Assembly (NCBI RefSeq): GCF_937997595.1
Contig: NZ_CALKTS010000104.1
Span: 1 to 12,236 of the forward strand
Direction: 5' to 3'
DNA length: 12,236 nucleotides
Source: an uncultured Campylobacter sp.
GTDB taxonomy: Bacteria > Campylobacterota > Campylobacteria > Campylobacterales > Campylobacteraceae
This document shows positions 1-5,699 of this stretch, piece by piece. Position 1 is the first letter of the stretch; each line of letters opens with the position of its first letter. The notes beneath the pieces are model-generated. The model was not told the DNA's origin and did no database searches. It saw nothing but the letters and a program-made list of their open reading frames with translations. The position numbers and the translations under genes were made by a program.

Positions 1-270
1 CGCTTAAATTTTATGCCGTTTTATTCAAATGCGGCTAATTTTGCGCTGTTATGTTACGGCGTCTGTTGCGACACGCACTGCTCGCGATTTAAAATTCCGC
101 GCCGATGTTTTCAAAACCTGCGCTGCCTGCCTCTTGATACAGCCACGCTAAAAATTTAACCAAACACGACGATCGCACAAAATACGACGAACAAGACGAG
201 CGTAACGAACACAACCGACGCCGCAAAGCAGAATATGTCGAACCAAAAAGCGCACGGCGCAGATCGCAAG

Positions 271-330
271 CGCGATAAATTTTAAAATTTTACCGCGCCC
301 GAAGCCTTGACGCAAACGCGATAAATTTTA
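271..330. repeat. Two 14-base direct repeats in the leader
   Basis: CGCGATAAATTTTA occurs exactly at 271-284 and 317-330, 46 bases apart. The first copy continues into an AAATTTTAAAATTT palindrome. The word has the same AAATTT core found inside the repeat-rich coding segments downstream, but here the spacing is not a multiple of three. It could be background word usage of this genome or an operator; nothing in the sequence decides. Confidence 0.5.
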
Positions 331-395
331 TGTTTTAATGCACCTTTGGGCCCAATCGCATCAAATAAATTTTAAACGAAATTTCAACGCCGCCG

Positions 396-434
396 CGCTA
401 TTTTATATTTTTATAAAGACTATTTTAGTAAAAT
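396..434 (+). promoter_or_regulatory. Candidate promoter of the ape-like operon
   Basis: The AT-rich block directly before the first gene contains TATAAA at 412-417 preceded by a T-rich run, and a second TAAAAT at 429-434. Epsilonproteobacterial housekeeping promoters usually have a TATAAT-like -10 box and a T-rich upstream stretch rather than a clear -35 box, which fits the first site. It would give a leader of about 20 bases. No operator was recognised. The assignment is by position and composition only. Confidence 0.35.
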
Positions 435-443
435 CAGGGCTTT

Positions 444-986
444 ATGAGCGAGATAAAAATTTTAATCACCGACGAGGATCTATGCGCTCCGCGGCGGCTT
501 TTGAGCAGGCGCGATAAGAAGCTGGCGTGCGCGCGAGCCCATCTGCGCGAGTTTCGCGTTTCGCGGGCACTTAAAGCGCGCTTTAAAAAACGCGGCAAAT
601 TTTGCATCTCGCACAAAAGCGCGGATGGTAAAACGATCGTCGCCGTGGCTCTAGCGAGGCAAAAATTCGGGCTCGATCTTGAAATTTTAAAACCGCGGGA
701 TTTTGCCGCGGCGAGCGAGTTTTGTTTCAACGCCTTTGAGCGCGAGCTTTTAGCGGCGGCAGACGAAAGCGAAAAGGCGCTCGTTTTTTATAAAATTTAC
801 ACAATCAAAGAGGCGCTGATTAAGGCGCGAAATTTGGGTTTTTACGCTCTTGCTCGCGTGGGGCTGGCGCGCGGCGCAGATGGAGAGGCTTTGGCGCTTG
901 ATGAGCGCGGTAGGGCGTGGTCACACAAGAGCTATATTTTGGAGGGCGAAATTTTGATTTCGCTCGTTTTTAGGGAGAATTTTTGA
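444..986 (+). CDS. 4'-phosphopantetheinyl transferase, Sfp/AcpT-like
   Basis: This 180-residue protein should move the 4'-phosphopantetheine arm from coenzyme A to the conserved serine of the cluster's carrier proteins. The three family motifs are visible in order: the Ser-His-Lys contact at residues 56-58; the magnesium-binding GLDLE at 76-80, with D78 and E80; and YTIKEALIK at 119-127, a good match to the (F/W/Y)xxKEAxxK signature with E123 as the third acidic ligand. The length fits small group I/II enzymes. The ATG at 444 follows a weak AGGG at 436-439. It is the first gene of the operon and overlaps the next by four bases. Its cluster location suggests it is dedicated to the two carrier proteins at 8946-9483 (inference). 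Identity is strong; carrier specificity is assumed. Confidence 0.9.
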   Translation: MSEIKILITDEDLCAPRRLLSRRDKKLACARAHLREFRVSRALKARFKKRGKFCISHKSADGKTIVAVALARQKFGLDLEILKPRDFAAASEFCFNAFERELLAAADESEKALVFYKIYTIKEALIKARNLGFYALARVGLARGADGEALALDERGRAWSHKSYILEGEILISLVFRENF

Positions 987-1399
987 GACCTGTTTATCGT
1001 TTTTACGCTATTTCTAAAGCGGCTTTCATTCTGCTTTGCGCCGCGTTTTTTATAGGCGGATGCGCGCGTAAGGCGCCTGAGCAGATAGCTGAATTTAGCC
1101 AAAAGCAGTTCATCCTGACGGACGAGCTCGGCGTAAAAAGTAGAGCCCTGATCTCAAAAATTTCACCCGCAAGCAGCGAGGAGAGTCGCTACAAACTCGT
1201 CTGGCTCGATATGCTAGGCGCGCCGATCGCACGTAAAATTTTATCGATCAAAGGCGGCGAGGCTAAATTTCGCAACGACGGCTTCCTGCCGCCCGATTCG
1301 CAAAGCGAGCGAGTATTTTTAGCCCTGCTTGAGAATGTGGATAAAGCGAATTTCACCATAAACGCAAAGGGGCGCCGATATGACGCAGTATCTAAGTAA
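983..1399 (+). CDS. Small outer-membrane-type lipoprotein, DUF3261-like (ApeN position)
   Basis: The 138-residue protein has a hydrophobic N-terminal segment (about residues 13-25) ending in a lipobox, I-G-G-C, with Cys27 as the predicted lipidated residue, so it is probably exported and membrane-anchored. The rest is a small, mostly beta-looking domain containing an LVWLDMLGAPIARK stretch that resembles the DUF3261 lipoproteins found beside the first ketosynthase in aryl polyene clusters; the length is somewhat short for that family. The start is TTG at 983 in a TTGA overlap with the previous stop; a good AGGGAGA at 972-978 lies five bases upstream and supports it. The 3' end overlaps the ketosynthase by 20 bases. 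Its exact role is not established; placing or trafficking the polyene lipid at the outer membrane is a guess from context. The family call is moderate, the lipoprotein call strong. Confidence 0.75.
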   Translation: MRPVYRFYAISKAAFILLCAAFFIGGCARKAPEQIAEFSQKQFILTDELGVKSRALISKISPASSEESRYKLVWLDMLGAPIARKILSIKGGEAKFRNDGFLPPDSQSERVFLALLENVDKANFTINAKGRRYDAVSK

Positions 1400-2891
1400 C
1401 CCCGGGCTCATCTGTGCGGGCGCAAACAGCGCCGCAGAGCTTTTTGGCGCGCTGTGCGAAAAAAGATCCGCGCTGCGAAAGCTTAGCGTCTGCGGTAAAA
1501 ATTTCATCTTTGGGCGCGTGGATACGCCGCTGCCGCAGATCAAAGATCGTGCTTACGCCACACGCACGAACGCCCTGGCGCTTTATGCCTGCCTAAGCGT
1601 GCAGGAACAGATCAAGCAAGCCGTGCAAAAATTCGGCGCGCACCGCGTAGGCGTGGTATTTGCGACCACCAATACCGGCGTACAGGAAAACTATGCGGAA
1701 TTTTTCGCTTGCAATAAGGGCGCAGGAAATTCTATCTCTCAAGACGGCGAAAATTTCGCGCCGTGCAGTGAAATTTCTACTGCAAACGGCGAAAATTTCG
1801 CCAAAAATTCAAAAGCCGCAAACGATAAATTTAAAAACTTCTGCTTCGAACGCAACTCCCACGCAAACCCCGCAAATTTTATCCGCGAACACTTCGGGCT
1901 AAAATCCGTCGCGATCGGAGTTTCGAGTGCGTGTACCAGCGGAAATAAAGCTCTCATTGAAGCTTCGCGTCTCATTTCTTGCGGACTTTGCGACGCGGTC
2001 GTTTTCGGCGGCGCCGACGCATTAGACGAGCTTACGCTGCAGGGCTTTAGCGCGCTTGAAATTTTAAGCGAGCAGTCGCTAAAGCCGTTTTCAGAGGCGC
2101 GAACAGGCACAAATCTAGGCGAGGGAGCCTGCGCATTCGTGCTTTCGCGCGAGCGCATAAGCGACGTCGCGATTTTGGCTCATGCCGCAAACTCCGACGC
2201 CTACCACATCACCAAGCCCGATCCTAGCGCGCGTATGCAGATCAAAGCGATCAAAACCGCGCTAAAATCGGCGCAGCTGCAAAGCGTGGACTACGTAAAT
2301 CTACACGGCACGGGCACTGCGGCTAACGACGCGATGGAGGCCTTAGCTATGAGCGCCGCCCTGCCCTTAGCGCCTGCAAGCTCGTCAAAATGGGCGACTG
2401 GACACACCCTGGGCGCTGCGGGGGCGATCGAGCTTGCCGTGTGCTACGAGGCGATCAGACAGGGCATGATCCCGCCGAATTTTACGAACGATAAAATTTG
2501 GGGCGGCTCTGAGGCTGAAATTTTTCGCGACGTGCAGGCGCGGTACGGCGAGCAAAACGATGAAATTTTAAACAGCGCGAACGATCAAATTTTATGCAGC
2601 TTGGGCGATGAAAATTTACAAAACGCGCAGGGTGAAATTTCAAAAAGCAGCGCGGATAAAATTTTGGCTGCGTCTAAAGCTTTGCTTGGCACGGGAGATA
2701 ATTTGCATGGCGCGGACGATAAAATTTTAAAAGACGTTGCGGATCAAGCTTCGCAAACGAGCGAAATCTCCGCGGCGCTGTCTAAATTTAATCTCGCATG
2801 CGAAGCCAAAAAAGCGCGCGTAGATACCGCGATGAATATAAACTTTGCCTTCGGCGGCGACAACGCCGTAACCATAATAGGACGCGTATGA
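1380..2891 (+). CDS. apeO: Beta-ketoacyl-ACP synthase, ApeO-like, with in-frame repeat expansions
   Basis: This is the condensing enzyme expected to extend the polyene chain with malonyl units, in known systems as a heterodimer with the chain-length-factor protein (here 5689-7194). The thiolase-fold catalytic set is complete: Cys185 in SACTSG, His309 in NLHGTGTAAND, Lys337 and His342 in TGHTLGAAG, and the C-terminal NFAFGG loop at 488-493. At 503 residues it is about 100 longer than the usual 390-410. The excess lies in two low-complexity insertions that leave the catalytic motifs intact: about residues 110-165, and about 371-470 between the PPNFTN segment and the NFAFGG loop, the latter made of octapeptide repeats. 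The ATG at 1380 is preceded by AAAGGGG at 1366-1372. The gene overlaps its upstream neighbour by 20 bases and the downstream one by four (ATGA). The enzyme class is secure; the ape letter rests on gene order and similarity. Confidence 0.92.
   Translation: MTQYLSNPGLICAGANSAAELFGALCEKRSALRKLSVCGKNFIFGRVDTPLPQIKDRAYATRTNALALYACLSVQEQIKQAVQKFGAHRVGVVFATTNTGVQENYAEFFACNKGAGNSISQDGENFAPCSEISTANGENFAKNSKAANDKFKNFCFERNSHANPANFIREHFGLKSVAIGVSSACTSGNKALIEASRLISCGLCDAVVFGGADALDELTLQGFSALEILSEQSLKPFSEARTGTNLGEGACAFVLSRERISDVAILAHAANSDAYHITKPDPSARMQIKAIKTALKSAQLQSVDYVNLHGTGTAANDAMEALAMSAALPLAPASSSKWATGHTLGAAGAIELAVCYEAIRQGMIPPNFTNDKIWGGSEAEIFRDVQARYGEQNDEILNSANDQILCSLGDENLQNAQGEISKSSADKILAASKALLGTGDNLHGADDKILKDVADQASQTSEISAALSKFNLACEAKKARVDTAMNINFAFGGDNAVTIIGRV
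1744..1801 (+). repeat. Two 16-base direct repeats, 42 bases apart, inside the ketosynthase
   Basis: ACGGCGAAAATTTCGC occurs exactly at 1744-1759 and 1786-1801. The spacing is 42 bases (14 codons), so both copies are read in the same phase and give (D/N)GENFA followed by diverged residues. They lie in the first low-complexity insertion of the ketosynthase, between the N-terminal core and the active-site Cys block. The pair looks like a tandem duplication of a 42-base unit that has since diverged. Confidence 0.75.
2490..2765 (+). repeat. Octapeptide (24-base) tandem repeat array in the ketosynthase
   Basis: Successive units start at exactly 24-base spacing at 2559, 2583, 2607, 2631 and 2655: DEILNSAN, DQILCSLG, DENLQNAQ, GEISKSSA, DKILAASK. 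Two earlier units start at 2490 and 2514 (DKIWGGSE, AEIFRDVQ), separated from the array by a seven-codon spacer. Further degenerate units follow (DNLHGAD, DKILKDVA, DQASQTS). The consensus is D-(E/K/Q)-I-L plus four variable residues, with a GATRAAATTTTA core at DNA level. Ketosynthases normally have only a short linker here, so the array is an added surface segment (inference). Confidence 0.85.
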
Positions 2892-3316
2892 GAGCCTCTA
2901 GCATCCTCCCGCAGAGCGGATATATGGTCTTCGCGGATGAAATTTTAGAGGTTAGCGACGGGTATGCGAGCTGCGCGTTTAGCGTTAAAGAGGACTCGCC
3001 GTTTACCGAAGACGGCGAGCTCGGCAGCTACGCGTATATGGAGATAATGGCGCAGTGTATCGGCGTGTATTCGGGCTACCGAAATGGCGGCGAGGCAAGG
3101 CTCGGGTTTTTACTGGGCGTGCGAAACCTGGATATTTCGCGCGCAAGCCTGAAGGTGGGCGAGCGCGTGATTACGACGGCGAGGCAGAGCGTGAGCGACG
3201 GCGAGGGGTTATATATCTTCGACTGCGAGATCCGCTGCGGCGGCGAACATATCGCAAGCGCCACGCTTAGCGTAATGCGCGCGAGTGACGAAATGATAAA
3301 GAGTATAAATGGCTAA
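2888..3316 (+). CDS. apeP: Hotdog-fold 3-hydroxyacyl-ACP dehydratase, ApeP-like
   Basis: The 142-residue protein should take part in removing water from the 3-hydroxyacyl-carrier intermediate to give the trans double bond. Its central helix, YMEIMAQCIGVYSGY (residues 50-64), carries the hotdog dehydratase signature with Glu52 and Gln56, followed by RLGFLLGVRNLD at 71-82, typical of the COG4706/ApeP group. The N-terminal LPH motif I expect in relatives reads LPQ (residues 7-9), and there is no HFPG-type catalytic histidine, so it may work only with a partner such as ApeI, which is not in this window. The ATG at 2888 overlaps the previous stop as ATGA. An in-frame ATG at 2798 is rejected because it would run 90 bases back into the ketosynthase and add a non-homologous basic leader. 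The gene overlaps the ketoreductase by eight bases. Confidence 0.85.
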   Translation: MRASSILPQSGYMVFADEILEVSDGYASCAFSVKEDSPFTEDGELGSYAYMEIMAQCIGVYSGYRNGGEARLGFLLGVRNLDISRASLKVGERVITTARQSVSDGEGLYIFDCEIRCGGEHIASATLSVMRASDEMIKSING

Positions 3317-4043
3317 GAGAATTTTAATTACCGGAGCAAGCGGCGGTATCGGCGAGGCGTGCGCGTTAAATTTAGCGCAAAAGGGCTACGGCTTGGCGCT
3401 AAACGGGCGCAACGAAGCAAAGCTTAATGACGTAGCGAAGCGTTGCTCGGATGCGGGCGCGGCGGAAGTTCAAATTTTAAAATTTGACGTCGCAGACACT
3501 GCTGCGGCGCAGGAGCAGATCGAAGCAGACATAGAGGCAAACGGCGCGTACTGGGGCATAGTGCTAAACGCGGGCATCACGCGGGATAACTCTTTCGTGT
3601 GGTTCGAGCGCGAGGATTGGCAAAGCGTGATAGATACGAATTTAGGCGGGTTTTATAACATCCTAAAGCCCGCGCTGATGCCGATGATCCGCGCCAAAAA
3701 GGGCGGGCGTATTGTCGTGATGAGCTCGGTTAGTGGAATTGCCGGCAACCGCGGCCAGAGCAACTACGCCGCTAGCAAAGGAGGCCTAATCGCCGCGGCA
3801 AAATCGCTAGCGATAGAACTTGCAAGCCGCAAGATCACGGTAAACGTCGTGGCTCCCGGGCTTATCAAAACGGCGATGAGCGAAGGTATAAACGAAACCG
3901 CAAGCGAGCAAATTTTAGGCGCGATTCCGTTAGGCCGCATCGGCGAGCCGAGCGAGGTGGCGCATTTGGTGGAGTTTTTGCTAAGCGAAAATTCCGCATA
4001 TATCACAAAAGAGGTTATTAAAATAGACGGTGGATTATGTTAA
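3309..4043 (+). CDS. apeQ: 3-ketoacyl-ACP reductase, SDR family, ApeQ/FabG-like
   Basis: This 244-residue NADPH-type short-chain dehydrogenase should reduce the 3-keto group after each condensation. The classic SDR features are present: the Rossmann TGASGGIG at residues 8-15, LNAG at 86-89, Asn111, the catalytic Ser140 in SSVSG, Tyr153 and Lys157 in YAASK, and a C-terminal KIDGGLC of the FabG type. The length is standard and no insertion is seen. The ATG at 3309 follows AAAGAG at 3298-3303, overlaps the dehydratase by eight bases and the next ketosynthase by seven. General NCBI-style annotation would call it FabG; its position between ApeP- and ApeR-type genes argues for a pathway-dedicated reductase rather than the housekeeping enzyme. 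Confidence 0.93.
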   Translation: MAKRILITGASGGIGEACALNLAQKGYGLALNGRNEAKLNDVAKRCSDAGAAEVQILKFDVADTAAAQEQIEADIEANGAYWGIVLNAGITRDNSFVWFEREDWQSVIDTNLGGFYNILKPALMPMIRAKKGGRIVVMSSVSGIAGNRGQSNYAASKGGLIAAAKSLAIELASRKITVNVVAPGLIKTAMSEGINETASEQILGAIPLGRIGEPSEVAHLVEFLLSENSAYITKEVIKIDGGLC

Positions 4044-5266
4044 ATAGAGTAGTTATTACGGGTTTTGGCAATGTCTGTGCATTCGGACGGGACTGGGCGA
4101 GCATAAAGCAAAATTTGGCGCAGCAAAAAAGCGCCGTAGTTTATATGAGCGAATGGGATATCTTCGGCGAGGAGCTAAACACTAGGCTGGGCGCGCCGAT
4201 ACCGAATTATGCGCCGCCTGCGCACTGGAGCCGCAAAGATACCCGCTCGATGGGTAAGGTAGCGATGTTTGGCGTCGATGCTGCGGGTGAAGCTCTGGCG
4301 GATGCGGGACTTTTAGAAGAGGGGTGCATAAAGGACGGTCGTATGGGCGTCGCAGCGGGTAGCTGCAGCGGCGACGCAAAGGCTACGGGCGAGGTCATAG
4401 ATATTTTGCATGGCAAGGATAGCACCTTCAACGCCAACTCATACGTAAAGATGATGCCCCACACCGTCGCTGCGAATATCGCGATCTACTACGGACTAAA
4501 AGGCAGGCTCATACCTACGAGCTCTGCGTGCACGAGCGCGTCTCAAGCGATCGGCTACTCCTACGAAGCGATAAAATTTGGCCTTGCGGATATGATGCTG
4601 GCAGGCGGCGCGGATGAGCTACACCCAAGCCAGGCATTCGTATTCGATAAGCTCTACGCGACAAGCTGCAAAAACGACACCCCTACCCTCAGCCCTGCAC
4701 CTTTTGATATAGCGCGCGATGGACTGGTTTTGGGCGAAGGCGGCGCTATATTCGTGCTGGAAAGCCTCAGAAGCGCCCTTGCGCGCGGCGCTAAAATTTA
4801 CGCCGAGATAGTAGGATTCGGCACAACCTGCGACGGCACGCATATCACCCGCCCGCAGAGCGAGACTATGCGTGCGGCGATGCAGCTGGCGCTCAAAGAT
4901 GCCGCGATTTCGCCGGATCTCATCGGGCACGTAAACGCCCACGCTACGGCGACCAAGCAGGGCGACGTCGCAGAATCTACGGCGACGCATGAAATTTTCG
5001 GCTCGCAGACGCCCGTGAGCTCTTATAAAGGCTATTTGGGTCATACTTTGGGCGCGTGCGGGGCGCTGGAGAGCTTCATCTCGGTGATGATGATGAATGA
5101 GGGGCTATTCTATCCGAATCTAAATTTACAAGCTATCGATCCGGAATGTGCGCCGCTTAGATACCTCACGCAGCCGCAGGAGATAAAGACGGACTACGTT
5201 ATGAATAACAACTTTGCTTTCGGCGGCGTGAACACATCTTTGATTTTTAAAAAATTTATCGACTAA
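4037..5266 (+). CDS. apeR: Beta-ketoacyl-ACP synthase II-like (ApeR-like)
   Basis: This 409-residue ketosynthase resembles FabF. The catalytic residues are complete: Cys165 in SSACTSASQ, His302 in NAHATATKQGD, Lys331 and His336 in GYLGHTLGACG, and NNNFAFGG near the C-terminus. In characterised APE systems the enzyme in this position (after the ketoreductase) is a homodimeric ketosynthase separate from the ApeO-ApeC pair, thought to act early or in lipid chain assembly. Unlike the first ketosynthase it has the normal family length and no repeat insertions. The ATG at 4037 overlaps the reductase by seven bases, with only a GGTGG-like sequence upstream, so translation probably depends on coupling. 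A ten-base gap with a strong ribosome-binding site separates it from the next gene. Confidence 0.92.
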   Translation: MLNRVVITGFGNVCAFGRDWASIKQNLAQQKSAVVYMSEWDIFGEELNTRLGAPIPNYAPPAHWSRKDTRSMGKVAMFGVDAAGEALADAGLLEEGCIKDGRMGVAAGSCSGDAKATGEVIDILHGKDSTFNANSYVKMMPHTVAANIAIYYGLKGRLIPTSSACTSASQAIGYSYEAIKFGLADMMLAGGADELHPSQAFVFDKLYATSCKNDTPTLSPAPFDIARDGLVLGEGGAIFVLESLRSALARGAKIYAEIVGFGTTCDGTHITRPQSETMRAAMQLALKDAAISPDLIGHVNAHATATKQGDVAESTATHEIFGSQTPVSSYKGYLGHTLGACGALESFISVMMMNEGLFYPNLNLQAIDPECAPLRYLTQPQEIKTDYVMNNNFAFGGVNTSLIFKKFID

Positions 5267-5276
5267 AGGAGAGAAA

Positions 5277-5699
5277 ATGAAAAAATTTCTATTTTTCGTA
5301 GTTGCGACGCTTTTTGTCGCTAATTCGGCTTATGCCAAAAACGATATCGTGCGTTTCCCGATCGCTGCGGCACTCGCAGAGCCAGACGCTAAAGCCAAGC
5401 TTGATCCGAACATAAAATTCTACTTCGGCAACAAATCCGCAGGCAGAAAGATCACGCAGCAGCTAAGCTCGAACAAAAAAACAAACAGCATCAACAAGAC
5501 CGATCAAGCCGCATGCAACCGCGCGTTTTTATCGGCACTGCTTAGCTTTCAAGACCGAGCCAAAAAAGAGGGTGGCAACAAGGTCGTAAACATCACGAGC
5601 TACTATTACAAAAACGTTTTCGTGAGCGACAAGGAGTTTGAATGCGGCGTAGGCTCGATAATGAACGGCGTCACGCTAAGAGGCTATATTGCAAAATAA
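5277..5699 (+). CDS. Small exported protein of the family misnamed 'excinuclease ATPase subunit'
   Basis: A 140-residue protein with a clear Sec signal peptide: Lys2-Lys3, a hydrophobic stretch at 4-16 and a likely cleavage after SAYA (residue 20). The mature part has an LDPNIKFYFGN segment at 42-52, a central ACNRAFLSALLSFQDRAKKEGGN block at 79-101, and a C-terminal ECGVGSIMNGVTLRG region. Cys80 and Cys123 are the only cysteines and could form a disulfide in the periplasm. The pattern matches small secreted proteins often labelled excinuclease by propagated misannotation; there is no ATPase or DNA-repair motif. The function is unknown. It has the strongest ribosome-binding site of the region (AAAGGAGAG at 5265-5273), suggesting high expression, and overlaps the next gene by 11 bases. 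The gene call is secure; the family call is from memory. Confidence 0.82.
   Translation: MKKFLFFVVATLFVANSAYAKNDIVRFPIAAALAEPDAKAKLDPNIKFYFGNKSAGRKITQQLSSNKKTNSINKTDQAACNRAFLSALLSFQDRAKKEGGNKVVNITSYYYKNVFVSDKEFECGVGSIMNGVTLRGYIAK

Larger units (their letters stand above)
1..443. other. Leader region without a recognisable gene
   Basis: No convincing gene was found on either strand. The stretch is a GC-rich background dotted with AAATTT-containing words, plus an ACGA-rich segment near 165-225. A frame open from the window edge to a TAA at 157-159 encodes a Cys-rich peptide resembling nothing known and is probably chance. The last 45 bases are AT-rich and probably carry the promoter of the downstream operon. 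What lies upstream cannot be seen. Confidence 0.6.

Noticed and set aside
1..159. Frame open from the window edge, Cys-rich at its middle
   Set aside because: No similarity to a known C-terminus, and composition like the surrounding non-coding sequence; its true start cannot be seen.
434..730. Antisense open frame opposite the phosphopantetheinyl transferase
   Set aside because: No protein motif or ribosome-binding context; it mirrors the codon pattern of a well-supported gene on the + strand. The same holds for the other minus-strand open frames, such as 1739-2158, 4619-5044, 8771-9184 and 11663-12106.
2490..2765. CRISPR array
   Set aside because: Units are contiguous with no spacers, diverged, in phase with a coding frame, and no cas gene is present.
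5277..5699. Excinuclease / DNA repair role for the small protein
   Set aside because: It has a signal peptide and lacks Walker or UvrA-type motifs; the name is a propagated error.
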